64,000 bases of DNA from JAFKFH01 sp017307375 (GTDB lineage Bacteria > Pseudomonadota > Alphaproteobacteria > Ferrovibrionales > Ferrovibrionaceae). The translations under genes were made by a program, and so were the position numbers. The stretch spans positions 4,774,001-4,838,000 of the forward strand of contig OZ245874.1 in NCBI GenBank assembly GCA_965229335.1. The letters run 5' to 3'. This document shows positions 10,441 to 18,558 of the stretch, one piece after another. A model generated the notes under the pieces. It was not told where the DNA came from. It ran no database searches and saw nothing but the letters and a program-made list of their open reading frames with translations. Within the stretch, counting starts at the first letter, position 1. Each line of letters begins with the position of its first letter.

Positions 10441-10480
10441 CTAGCATGGCGGCCGCCATTGCGATGGCGGTTGCGCGAGA
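10441..10480. other. Short hairpin between cheY and the TPR gene
   Basis: CCGCCAT (10453-10459) and ATGGCGG (10464-10470) are perfect 7-base arms around a 4-base loop in the 156-base gap after cheY. There is no T-run on either strand, so it may be an mRNA stability element or a weak terminator rather than a classic one. Confidence 0.3.
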
Positions 10481-10547
10481 ATCAAAAGGCGGCCGACGGC
10501 ATGACTGCCACCGACCGCCCGAAACCTGCGATGCGGAAAAACCCGGG

Positions 10548-10934
10548 TCAGAAATCCCCGAGCACCGCCACCATCTTTTTCTTCAGCGTCTCGGCGTTGA
10601 ACGGCTTGACGATGTAGTTGTTCACGCCGGCCTGCTTGGCCGCGATCACGTTCTCGGTCTTGGACTCGGCGGTGATCATGATGAAGGGCGTGGCCTTGAG
10701 CTTGTCGTCGGCGCGGACTTCCTTCAGGAGCTGGAGGCCGGTCATCGGCTCCATGTTCCAGTCGGAAATCACCAAGCCATAGGCTTTTTCCTGCATCTTG
10801 CCGAGAGCCATGCTACCGTCGGTGGCTTCGTCGATATTGGAGAAGCCGAGCTGCTTCAGCAGGTTGCCGACGATCCGCAGCATCGTCTTGTAGTCATCGA
10901 CGATGAGGACGTTCATGTTCTTGTCGACAGCCAT
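10548..10934 (-). CDS. cheY: CheY-type single-domain response regulator
   Basis: 128 residues, a stand-alone receiver domain. The acidic pair is D13/D14, the phosphorylation site is D58 (ISDWNM), and the conserved Thr and Lys are T88 and K110 (the KPF motif). This is the layout of CheY, which when phosphorylated binds FliM and changes flagellar rotation. The N-terminal MNVLIVDDYKTM and the absence of an output domain support CheY rather than a transcription factor. GAGAAGAGG upstream of the ATG is a good ribosome site. It is placed between the motor genes and the TPR gene, with no che kinase or receptor genes in the window. Confidence 0.93.
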   Translation of the reverse strand: MAVDKNMNVLIVDDYKTMLRIVGNLLKQLGFSNIDEATDGSMALGKMQEKAYGLVISDWNMEPMTGLQLLKEVRADDKLKATPFIMITAESKTENVIAAKQAGVNNYIVKPFNAETLKKKMVAVLGDF

Positions 10935-10996
10935 TAGTACCTCTTCTCACTCCCACCCAAGCGAAACCGTCGAACCGCTTCGCCGACCAGGGACTG

Positions 10997-11022
10997 CCCG
11001 CCGCAGTACTCCCCGCCGCAGT
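10997..11022. repeat. Tandem 11-base direct repeat upstream of cheY
   Basis: CCCGCCGCAGT occurs at 10997-11007 and again at 11012-11022 (period 15), about 60-90 bases upstream of cheY on the minus strand. It lies in the 237-base gap between motE and cheY, which otherwise shows no recognisable element. It could be a small duplication or a repeated binding site. Confidence 0.4.
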
Positions 11023-11171
11023 GCCGATCCAGCTTACATCTCGGCAAGTGGGGAGACATCACGACTCCGCCCCTGCCCGTCGCCTGAGAAATTACGGTAG
11101 CCCGGGTCCAAGCGCAACCCGCAACCCGCCGTTTCTAGGACTAGTTGTCTAAAGTTATCGAAAGTTACACT

Positions 11172-11939
11172 TTAGCCATTGCCAACGCCCGATCGGCGTT
11201 CGCCGTTGATCAGCCGCCTTTTGGCTAGGTCGACCGTAATCTGCTGGGCGACCTTGGGATCCAGTTCGGCCAGTACCGGCGCCAGCTTTGCTTCCTTCAT
11301 CCGTTCGACCACGCCGAGCAGGACATCGGGCTCGAGCTGGGCGAAGATGCGCGCGGCATCCTTGGGCTTCATGTTCTCGTAGACCTTGACCAGCGAGCGC
11401 AGATTCTGCTCGGCCTGCTCGTCGGTCTTCTTCAACGCATCGTTGATCCGGCCCTCGATCTTCTTCAGCTCGGCGATCCGTTCGTCGATGCGTTTTTCGG
11501 CCGCGCCGAGCACCTGTTCGCGCAGGTCGAGTTCGCGCGACCGGGCGTCGAGCGCGTCGCGCCGCTTGGACAGCTCCTGCAGGATCTCGACTTCGGCCCG
11601 GCTGAAATTCCGCGTATCGGCATCCGAGATCGCCCGTGTCGCCGGCGCGGCCGCCTGGGTCGCGTCGCCGGCCTGGGTCGCAGAGGGGGCCTGGGTCGCA
11701 GCCGGGGCCGGCGGCTGGCCCTGCGCGCCCTGCTGGACAGGGGTCTGCGGCGAAGCCTGCGGCGTGGGTCCCTGCTGGGCCAGCGCGGGCGGCGGGCCGC
11801 CGATCATCACGAAACGGGCACCGTCCCAGACCTCGGCCAGCTTGACGCCGAACAGCATCATCGTGCCGAAGATGGTCAGCGGCAGCAGGCGCAGCCGGGT
11901 GCGGGCCATGAGCTTGCGGGGCGAGATACCGGTCATCAT
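11172..11939 (-). CDS. motE: MotE-like flagellar protein
   Basis: 255 residues. There is one N-terminal membrane segment (about residues 17-35), an Ala/Pro/Gln-rich linker (about 50-95), a long charged coiled coil (about 108-180) and a C-terminal MgtE-N/FliG-like helical module containing ENMKPKDAARIFAQLEP. This matches the MotE family, periplasmic chaperones of MotC in rhizobia, although MotE-like proteins elsewhere may have other motor roles. It starts 4 bases after the DUF6468 gene stops and belongs to the fliL-fliM unit. No motC is in the window, so the chaperone role is inferred from the family only. Confidence 0.8.
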   Translation of the reverse strand: MMTGISPRKLMARTRLRLLPLTIFGTMMLFGVKLAEVWDGARFVMIGGPPPALAQQGPTPQASPQTPVQQGAQGQPPAPAATQAPSATQAGDATQAAAPATRAISDADTRNFSRAEVEILQELSKRRDALDARSRELDLREQVLGAAEKRIDERIAELKKIEGRINDALKKTDEQAEQNLRSLVKVYENMKPKDAARIFAQLEPDVLLGVVERMKEAKLAPVLAELDPKVAQQITVDLAKRRLINGERRSGVGNG

Positions 11940-11943
11940 CGCC

Positions 11944-12468
11944 TCACTTGAACCGCTGCAGCGCCTGCATCAGATCGCGCTCGGCCTGCGAGCCGCGATC
12001 GGCACCGCCGCGCGGGGTGGCGGCGGGGCCGCGTGGGGCTTCGGCCGGCGGACTGACGGGTTGTGCCGTCGGTCGCGAGACCGGCGCCGCCGGCATGGCG
12101 GCCGCGGGGGGCAGGCCGCCGGGAACGACTGGGGCCGGCGCCGTGCGCCGGGCATCGGTCACCCGCTCGGTCAGCCGCTCGGCCAGACGGTTGCCGGCCT
12201 CGACCGCATAGGCCAGTTCGTCGCCGATCTCCTTCGCCGCATCGATCCGGGCCTGCAATTCCGACCCGGCCTTCTCGCTTGCCCGGCGCAGATCGCTGAT
12301 CGACCCCTGGGCAGTCTGGGTGGCGCGGTCGAATTCCTGGATCAGGCGCTGCATCTCGACCTGGGCGTCGCGCAGCGTCGTCAGCCGGCGGTTCAGCAGC
12401 ACGCAGTACCAGATCGTCGCGACCAGCAGGCCCGCCACGATCAGATCGAGAATGATGCCGTACCACAT
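11944..12468 (-). CDS. DUF6468 single-pass membrane protein of the flagellar cluster
   Basis: 174 residues. An N-terminal transmembrane helix (about residues 5-24, WYGIILDLIVAG region) is followed by a coiled coil (about 30-105) and a Pro/Ala-rich tail ending in ERDLMQALQRFK. I recognise it as the DUF6468 type found between fliM and motE-like genes in alphaproteobacterial flagellar clusters. The ATG at 12468 is chosen because it starts the membrane helix; a longer in-frame reading would overlap fliM. The function is unknown. Tight spacing (17 bases after fliM, 4 before motE) suggests translation with the motor proteins. Confidence 0.8.
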   Translation of the reverse strand: MWYGIILDLIVAGLLVATIWYCVLLNRRLTTLRDAQVEMQRLIQEFDRATQTAQGSISDLRRASEKAGSELQARIDAAKEIGDELAYAVEAGNRLAERLTERVTDARRTAPAPVVPGGLPPAAAMPAAPVSRPTAQPVSPPAEAPRGPAATPRGGADRGSQAERDLMQALQRFK

Positions 12469-12485
12469 CGCCAGCCTCCCCGCCG

Positions 12486-13577
12486 CTAGAGCCGCGGCAC
12501 GCGCTTCAGCGCGCGGTCGACACGCACGGCGATGCGGTTGCCCATCCGCCCCATCCGGCCCGACACCATCGGCACGCCGCCGCAGCGCAGATCGACCGGG
12601 CTTTCCGGCGTGGCATTGAACAGGATGGTCGAGCCGATCTCGAACTTCATGACGTCGCGCAGCGACATCACCTGCTCGTCCAGTACCGCCTCGACATCGA
12701 CATCGGTCGACCACAGCTCGGTCGCCAGATGGTTTTCCCAGATCGAATCGCGGCCGAACTTCTCGCCCATGAACATCTGGAGCAGAAGTTCGCGGACCGG
12801 TTCGAGCGTGGCATAGGGCAGGAGCAGTTCGAGGCGCCCGCCGCGATCGTCCATGTCGATGCGCAGCCGGGCCACGATTGCCGCATTGGCCGGCCGGGCG
12901 ATGGTCGCAAAGCGCGGGTTGGTCTCGACCCGGTCGAAGTTGAACGAGACGGCGGCAAGCGGCTCGAAGGCGGTCTGCATGTCGGCGAGGACCACCCCGA
13001 CCATGCGTTCGACCAGGTTGCGCTCGATCGTCGTGTAGGGCCGCCCTTCGATACGCATCGCGGCGGTACCGCGGCGCCCGCCCAGCAACACGTCGACGAT
13101 CGAGTAGATCAGGGCGGAGTCGACCGTCAGCAGACCATAGTTGTCCCACTCGACCGCGCGGAACACCGCCAGGATTGCCGGCAGCGGGATCGAGTTGAGG
13201 TAGTCGCCGAAGCGGATCGAGGTGATGTTGTCGAGGCTGACTTCGACATTGTCCGAGGTGAAGTTGCGCAGGCTGGTCGTCATCAATCGGACGAGACGGT
13301 CGAAGACGACTTCGAGCATCGGCAGACGCTCGTACGAGACGAGCGCACTGTTGATGATCGCCCGCATGCCGGTGCGGTCGGAATCCTCGTCCGAGCCGGC
13401 ATCGAAGCCGAGCAGGCTGTCGATTTCATCCTGGTTGAGGATGCGGGTCGACTGGCCGTCGCCGCCCCCGCCGCCACCGAAATCGGCCGCGCCGCCACCG
13501 CCCGGGCCGCCCTCCGCCATCGCCGCCCATTCGGCAGCTAGCGCGTCGGCATCCTTCTGTGCGTCGTCGTCGGCCAT
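12486..13577 (-). CDS. fliM: Flagellar motor switch protein FliM
   Basis: 363 residues. The N-terminal LNQDEIDSLLGF motif, here at about residues 47-58 after an unusually long Gly/Asp-rich lead, is the CheY-P binding segment of FliM. The middle domain (about 80-250) is the CheC-like fold, and the C-terminal part (about 275-355) is the SpoA/FliN-like domain that packs in the C-ring. It transmits CheY-P binding to the rotor. The FliM identity is firm. The 40-residue N-terminal extension, including glycine runs, is longer than in enteric FliM. Confidence 0.95.
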   Translation of the reverse strand: MADDDAQKDADALAAEWAAMAEGGPGGGGAADFGGGGGGDGQSTRILNQDEIDSLLGFDAGSDEDSDRTGMRAIINSALVSYERLPMLEVVFDRLVRLMTTSLRNFTSDNVEVSLDNITSIRFGDYLNSIPLPAILAVFRAVEWDNYGLLTVDSALIYSIVDVLLGGRRGTAAMRIEGRPYTTIERNLVERMVGVVLADMQTAFEPLAAVSFNFDRVETNPRFATIARPANAAIVARLRIDMDDRGGRLELLLPYATLEPVRELLLQMFMGEKFGRDSIWENHLATELWSTDVDVEAVLDEQVMSLRDVMKFEIGSTILFNATPESPVDLRCGGVPMVSGRMGRMGNRIAVRVDRALKRVPRL

Positions 13578-13604
13578 TCCTTCAGCCTTCCGCCTGCCGG
13601 CCCG

Positions 13605-14108
13605 CTACTGGACCAGCATCTCCTTGAACAACACATCCGAGATCTTGGCCGGCGCGATCGCCGCGTTGACCCGGTAGAGCAATTCCTCCTTCAGACGCTG
13701 CAGCCCCGCCGATCCGGCCAGATCCTCCGAGCGCATCTCGCGCAGATAGACCTGAAAATTGTCGATCACCCGCGGCATCTTCTGGTTCAACTGCACCAGC
13801 GTATCGGCCTGGTCGTATTCCAGCGCGACCTTGAGCTTCAGGAAGCTCTGCGTCCGGCCGGTCGACTGCAGGTTCACCAGGATATCCGGCAGGTCGAGGA
13901 ACGCCAGGATCTTCGGTTGCGCCGGCTTGGCCGCCTCCTCCGACTGCTCGGCTGGCTTCTTCTTGAACAGGAAGAACCAGGCGGCCCCACCGCCGCCGCC
14001 CAGCAGGATGAGGGCGATCAGCGCGATCAGGATCAGTTTTTTGCCGGCGAGCTTCTTCTTCGGTGCGCCTTCGCCGCCTTCGCCGTCCGTTGCTTCCTCG
14101 TCGGCCAT
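13605..14108 (-). CDS. fliL: Flagellar basal-body protein FliL
   Basis: 167 residues. A short acidic cytoplasmic N-terminus is followed by a lysine-rich flank, one transmembrane helix (about residues 28-50) and a periplasmic SPFH-like domain with the FliL pattern LDLPDILVNLQSTGRTQSFLKL and a conserved C-terminus. FliL surrounds the stator and supports torque or swarming. It is the first gene of fliL-fliM-DUF6468-motE on the minus strand, so its promoter should lie in 14109-14480. Confidence 0.94.
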   Translation of the reverse strand: MADEEATDGEGGEGAPKKKLAGKKLILIALIALILLGGGGGAAWFFLFKKKPAEQSEEAAKPAQPKILAFLDLPDILVNLQSTGRTQSFLKLKVALEYDQADTLVQLNQKMPRVIDNFQVYLREMRSEDLAGSAGLQRLKEELLYRVNAAIAPAKISDVLFKEMLVQ

Positions 14109-14480
14109 CGCCTCAACCCAACGGTAGCGGTCCCGCAGCCGCCGCCCTACTAAATCAGGAATACGGGAGTCTAACCCGATTAACTATAGGGCGCGAGTGT
14201 AAACAAGGCGTTAGCCGCGAGCCCCCACCCGATTGGGCATCTGTCCGATCCCCGTCCGTTTTCAGCACAGGAACGGATCTGCCAAGCGTCCCGGGGTGGG
14301 CGGCAAGTCATTGCCGACCGGGCGGTAACAGAGCAACGGCGACAGCCCACTACGACGCCAATTCGCTCTGCCCAGCATTTAGGCAATATATTCGCATACT
14401 TGGCGGGAAAAGCGGTGGAGCCTCGCGCGAAGCCGTGTCATAGAGCGCAGGGAGAGGTTTACGTCTGGGAGGAACCCGGC
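14109..14480. promoter_or_regulatory. Divergent intergenic region, fliL versus dctQ
   Basis: 372 bases without a gene I can support. It should carry the minus-strand promoter of the fliL operon and the plus-strand promoter of dctQM. Visible are a TTAACTATAGG stretch near 14180, a short hairpin CGGCAA (14301-14306) / TTGCCG (14311-14316), and an AT-rich stretch at about 14377-14400. A strong ribosome site GGGAGGA (14467-14473) fixes the dctQ start. I see no convincing sigma-54 or sigma-28 element. Confidence 0.4.
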
Positions 14481-15059
14481 ATGGGAGTGCTGCTCGCATT
14501 GAGCCGGCAGATCGATCGCATGAACGAATCGATCGGCAAGGCGGTGTACTGGCTTGTCTTGATTTCGGTGCTGATCAGCGCCGGCAACGCGGTCATGCGT
14601 TATACGATCAACTACTCGTCGAACTCGCTGCTCGAGATCCAGTGGTACCTGTTCTCGGCAGTCTTTCTGCTCTGCGCGCCCTACACGCTGCTGCGCAACG
14701 AGCATATCCGCATCGACGTCGTCGTCGCCCGCTTCGGCCGGCGCACGCTGACCTGGATCGACATCTTCGGCACCATCTTCTTCCTGCTGCCGATGACGCT
14801 GATCATCATGTACTTGTCCTGGCCGATGTTCTGGCAGTCCTTTGCGAGCGGCGAACGCTCGGGCGATGCCGGCGGGCTGATCCGCTGGCCGGCCAAGATC
14901 CTGGTGCCGATCGGCTTCGCGCTGCTGTCGCTGCAGGGCCTGTCCGAACTGATCAAGCGGATCGCCTTCCTCAAGGGCATGATTGCCGACCCGATCGCCG
15001 AGCCGGTCGATCCCGCGCTCATTGAAGCGGAACGCGCCGCGGAAGAGGCCCTTCGATGA
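14481..15059 (+). CDS. dctQ: TRAP transporter small permease (DctQ type)
   Basis: 192 residues. Four hydrophobic segments (about residues 22-45, 60-80, 100-120 and 143-165) and the NEHIRIDVV motif are typical of the DctQ subunit, which pairs with DctM and receives the substrate from a periplasmic DctP. The ATG at 14481 is preceded by GGGAGGA at 7 bases; an in-frame ATG at 14400 has no such site. The stop overlaps the dctM start (ATGA), so the two are translationally coupled. Confidence 0.93.
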   Translation: MGVLLALSRQIDRMNESIGKAVYWLVLISVLISAGNAVMRYTINYSSNSLLEIQWYLFSAVFLLCAPYTLLRNEHIRIDVVVARFGRRTLTWIDIFGTIFFLLPMTLIIMYLSWPMFWQSFASGERSGDAGGLIRWPAKILVPIGFALLSLQGLSELIKRIAFLKGMIADPIAEPVDPALIEAERAAEEALR

Positions 15060-16519
15060 TCGCGGAGTTCGTCGCCCACAACATGGCGCCCCTGATGTTC
15101 GGGGCGCTGGTGGTGTTCCTGCTGCTCGGCTACCCCGTTGCCTTCGCGCTGGCCGCCAACGGCCTGCTGTTCGGCTTCGTCGGCATCGAGCTCGGGCTGT
15201 TCGGGCCGCAATTGCTGCAGGCGCTGCCCGAGCGCGTCTTCGGCATCATGCGCAACGACACGCTGCTGGCGATCCCGTTCTTCACCTTCATGGGTCTGAT
15301 CCTCGAACGATCCGGCATGGCCGAGGATTTGCTCGATACGATCGGGCAATTGTTCGGGCCGCTGCGCGGCGGCCTTGCCTATGCCGTCATCTTCGTCGGC
15401 GCGCTGCTCGCGGCGACGACCGGCGTGGTCGCCGCCTCGGTGATCTCGATGGGCCTGATCTCGCTGCCGATCATGCTGCGCTACGGCTATGACCGCCGGC
15501 TCGCTTCCGGCGTTATCGCAGCGTCCGGCACGCTGGCCCAGATCATCCCGCCCAGCCTGGTGCTGATCGTGCTGGCCGACCAGCTCGGCCGCTCGGTCGG
15601 CGACATGTACGAGGGCGCGTTCGTCCCCGGCCTGGTGCTCACCGCTCTCTACGCCGGCTATGTCTTCATCGTCTCGATGCTGAAGCCGGACGCCGCGCCG
15701 GCCTTGCCGCCGGAAGCCCGTTCGCTGCGGGGCTGGAAGCTGGCCTGGCGGGTCTGCACGTCGCTGCTGCCCCCGCTGATCCTGATCTTCCTGGTGCTCG
15801 GCACCATCTTCCTCGGCATCGCCACCCCGACGGAGGGCGGCGCAATGGGGGCTGCCGGCGCGCTGATCCTGGCGATCATGAACCGCCGGCTCAACTGGTC
15901 GCTGCTGCGGCAGGGCATGGATACGACGGCCAAGCTGTCGGCCTTCGTCATCTTCATCCTGATCGGCTCGACCGTGTTCGGCCTGGTCTTCCGCGGCGTC
16001 GACGGCGACCTGTGGGTCGAGCATCTGCTGACCAGCCTGCCCGGCGGCCAGCTCGGCTTCCTGATCGTCGTCAACATAATGGTCTTCCTGCTGGCCTTCT
16101 TCCTCGATTTCTTCGAGCTGGCCTTCATCGTCGTCCCGCTGCTCGGCCCGGTCGCCGAAAAGCTCGGGATCGATCTGATCTGGTTCGGCGTGCTGCTCGG
16201 GGTCAACATGCAGACCTCGTTCATGCATCCGCCGTTCGGGTTCGCGCTGTTCTACCTGCGGTCGGTCGCACCCAAGAACGACTATATCGACAAGGTCACC
16301 GGCAAGCTGACGGCGAAGCTGACCACGATGCAGATCTACTGGGGCGCGGTGCCGTTCGTGCTGATCCAGATCCTGATGGTGGCGCTGATCATCGCCTTCC
16401 CCGGCATCGTCCATCGCGACAAGCACGAGATGGCGGATCCTGCCTCGATCAATATCGAACTGCCGCAGACCGACTACACCGACGAACCACCGCCCAGCTT
16501 CGATACCCCGAAGAACTGA
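15056..16519 (+). CDS. dctM: TRAP transporter large permease (DctM type)
   Basis: 487 residues, longer than the common 425-residue DctM. About a dozen membrane helices are visible, with the family patterns RNDTLLAIPFFTFMG, GALLAATTGVVAASV and AQIIPPSLVLIVLADQLG. The extra length and the partner SBP resemble the TRAP subfamily labelled mannitol/chloroaromatic or TakP-like, which moves 2-oxo acids or similar carboxylates with sodium. Substrate cannot be fixed from sequence. It is followed by an intrinsic terminator. Confidence 0.93.
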   Translation: MIAEFVAHNMAPLMFGALVVFLLLGYPVAFALAANGLLFGFVGIELGLFGPQLLQALPERVFGIMRNDTLLAIPFFTFMGLILERSGMAEDLLDTIGQLFGPLRGGLAYAVIFVGALLAATTGVVAASVISMGLISLPIMLRYGYDRRLASGVIAASGTLAQIIPPSLVLIVLADQLGRSVGDMYEGAFVPGLVLTALYAGYVFIVSMLKPDAAPALPPEARSLRGWKLAWRVCTSLLPPLILIFLVLGTIFLGIATPTEGGAMGAAGALILAIMNRRLNWSLLRQGMDTTAKLSAFVIFILIGSTVFGLVFRGVDGDLWVEHLLTSLPGGQLGFLIVVNIMVFLLAFFLDFFELAFIVVPLLGPVAEKLGIDLIWFGVLLGVNMQTSFMHPPFGFALFYLRSVAPKNDYIDKVTGKLTAKLTTMQIYWGAVPFVLIQILMVALIIAFPGIVHRDKHEMADPASINIELPQTDYTDEPPPSFDTPKN

Positions 16520-16530
16520 GCCGGCACAGT

Positions 16531-16573
16531 AAAAAAGCCCCGCGATCCTGCCGGATCGCGGGGCTTTCTCTTT
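16531..16573. terminator. Bidirectional intrinsic terminator between dctM and dctP
   Basis: Perfect 15-base arms AAAGCCCCGCGATCC (16534-16548) and GGATCGCGGGGCTTT (16553-16567) around the loop TGCC. An A-run lies on the left and T-rich sequence on the right, so it can stop transcription from both converging genes. Confidence 0.95.
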
Positions 16574-16586
16574 CAGTCCGGTTCGA

Positions 16587-17684
16587 TCAACCCTTCTGGC
16601 TTTGGCCGGCGCCGGAGAAGACGAAGTTGTCGAAGGTGTTCTCGGCGACGCGGAACCACAGATATTCCTCGTCACGGAACTTCTTCCAGTTGTCGTAGAC
16701 CTTGGCGAACTTCGGGTTGGTCTTGACGGTCTCGTCATAAAGTTCGAACGCGGCCTTGGCGCAGGCGGTCATCACCTCGCGCGGGAACGGCCGCAACTGG
16801 GTGCCGCCGGCGACCAGCCGGCGCAGCGCCGCCGGGTTCTGGGCATCGTATTTGGCGACCATCCAGCCATTGGCCTCGTAGCAGGCCGCCTCCAGGATAT
16901 TCTGGTAGGCGGGCGGCAGTTCGGCCCAGTTCTTGGTGTTGATGTAGGCGGAAAGCTGGGGCCCGCCCTCCCACCAGCCGGGGTAGTAGTAGAACTTCGC
17001 GACCTTGTTGAAGCCGAGCTTCTCGTCATCATAGGGGCCGACCCATTCGGCCGCGTCGATCGTGCCCTTTTCCAGCGCCGGATAGATGTCGCCGCCACCG
17101 ATCTGCTGGGGCACGACGCCGAGCTTCTGCAGCACCTGGCCGGCAAAGCCGCCGATGCGGAACTTCAGGCCCTTCAGATCCTCGACCGTCTTGATCTCCT
17201 TGCGGAACCAGCCGCCCATCTGGGCGCCGGTATTGCCACAGGGAATCTGATGGACATTGTAGCCGGCGAAGAATTCCCGCATCAGTTCCAACCCGCCGCC
17301 GAACGACATCCAGGCGTTCTGCTGGCGGGTGTTGAGGCCGAACGGAATGGCGGTATCGAAGGCAAAGGTCGGATCCTTGCCGACATAATAGTAGCTCGCC
17401 GAATGCCCCATCTCGACGGTACCCTGCTGCACCGCATCGATGACCTGAAGCGCGGGCACGATCTCGCCGGCGGCAAAGACCCGGATCTGGAACTTGCCGT
17501 CGGTCGCCGCGGCAACCCGTTTGGAGACGACCTCGGCGGCGCCGTAGATCGTATCGAGGCTCTTCGGAAAACTCGAAGCCAAGCGCCACTTGATCTCCGG
17601 CATCGACTGCGCGATGGCGGGTGCGGCAACCGTCGAGGCGGCGGCGCCGATGGCGGCCGACTTCAAGAATGAACGTCGTTTCAT
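16587..17684 (-). CDS. dctP: TRAP transporter substrate-binding protein (DctP/TakP type)
   Basis: 365 residues. The MKRRSFLKSAAIGAAAS N-terminus is a twin-arginine-type signal ending near APAIAQ (residue 26). Mature features match the TakP group: WRLASSFPKSLDTIYG at the start, GNTGAQMGGWFRKEI and KFRIGGFAGQVLQKLG in the middle, and AAEWVGPYDDEKLGF, the substrate/dimer region. It is read toward dctQM and shares a terminator with dctM, so it is regulated separately from its permease. The ATG at 17684 has GGAAGGAGA upstream. The likely ligand is a 2-oxo acid or related carboxylate (family-based). Confidence 0.92.
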   Translation of the reverse strand: MKRRSFLKSAAIGAAASTVAAPAIAQSMPEIKWRLASSFPKSLDTIYGAAEVVSKRVAAATDGKFQIRVFAAGEIVPALQVIDAVQQGTVEMGHSASYYYVGKDPTFAFDTAIPFGLNTRQQNAWMSFGGGLELMREFFAGYNVHQIPCGNTGAQMGGWFRKEIKTVEDLKGLKFRIGGFAGQVLQKLGVVPQQIGGGDIYPALEKGTIDAAEWVGPYDDEKLGFNKVAKFYYYPGWWEGGPQLSAYINTKNWAELPPAYQNILEAACYEANGWMVAKYDAQNPAALRRLVAGGTQLRPFPREVMTACAKAAFELYDETVKTNPKFAKVYDNWKKFRDEEYLWFRVAENTFDNFVFSGAGQSQKG

Positions 17685-17946
17685 GACCAGTACGTCTCCT
17701 TCCCAGTTTGCGGGTCCGGACCCCTGTTCGGCCCGGCACTCCCTCCTCCCATGCCGCTCGGCACTACCAGCCGGGCGTCTCCTTATTGACTGGAGACTGT
17801 TTTGCCGCGCGGTGGCGACTTGCATTGTGGGCTGTGCAATTCGTCCGTCAAGCGAACACGAACCGACCCGGGTCCTGGAATTTTCCTGGCATCCCAGGCC
17901 TCTTTCCTGCCAATTTGGTCTTCCAGGAAATCACTGGTACGCGCCC
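17685..17946. promoter_or_regulatory. Divergent region upstream of dctP
   Basis: 262 bases between dctP and the secreted unknown. It contains an inverted repeat GTCTCC (17777-17782) / GGAGAC (17792-17797) that could be an operator, and several CCTGG/CCAGG motifs at about 17873-17935 that can form small hairpins. No clear -10/-35 pair was found. Confidence 0.35.
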
Positions 17947-18411
17947 ATGCCGAACGTCGGCGGACAGCTTCTCTGGTATACCGTCCTTCTCCTCGCCGTC
18001 GCCATGCCGGCCGTGGCGCAGGCGCTCGAGGCGACGCAGCCGAAGCACGGGCTGGGCGGTGCGGCCGGCGGCCCCGCCGTCGGACTGGACATCGGGCCGT
18101 GGCCGGCGCGCGGCCTGCCCCGGCCGTTCGACGAGGTCCCGGCCAGCCCCATCCTGGCCCGCCTGCCCGGCCCGGCCCTGATCAATGCCGGCCGGGTCGA
18201 CAACGAACTGACCCGTGCCTGCCGTGCCGGGACCCTCAAACTGCCCCTGCCGCGATCCCGTGCGGTGGTCGGCGAGAAGACCTATGTGGCGGCACGCGGC
18301 CGCGACCTGCCCCGTGCCCGCAGCGGTGCCGCGGGCAACGCGCTCTACATTTTCCAGTATGCGGATGCGAATCGCTGCACGGTATGGGAGGCTGGGGCCC
18401 GACAACGCTGA
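17947..18411 (+). CDS. Hypothetical secreted protein
   Basis: 154 residues. The N-terminus (LLWYTVLLLAVAMPAVAQA, about residues 8-26) is a good Sec signal peptide. The mature part is Gly/Pro/Ala/Arg-rich, has two cysteines (in RACRAG and NRCTVW) and no domain I recognise. It is in the same reading frame as the following MFS gene, with a single TGA (18409-18411) between them. AGGAAA lies upstream but at long spacing, so the exact start is uncertain. Function unknown. Confidence 0.55.
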   Translation: MPNVGGQLLWYTVLLLAVAMPAVAQALEATQPKHGLGGAAGGPAVGLDIGPWPARGLPRPFDEVPASPILARLPGPALINAGRVDNELTRACRAGTLKLPLPRSRAVVGEKTYVAARGRDLPRARSGAAGNALYIFQYADANRCTVWEAGARQR

Positions 18412-18558
18412 GGGCCCAAGGCCCGCGCATCGCGCTTCAAGGGGATCGTCATCATCACATCGCAGCCATCAACCGCACGGCCCGGCTGGCCGAGCGTCGC
18501 GCTTGCCACAGCGGCCGGCATTCTCGCCGCCTATCAGATCGGCAAGGTCGCGCCGCTG

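Noticed and set aside
14681..16738. Long minus-strand frame opposite dctQM
   Set aside because: Gln/Asp/Arg-rich shadow; the plus-strand TRAP permeases are clearly the real genes and share a terminator with dctP.
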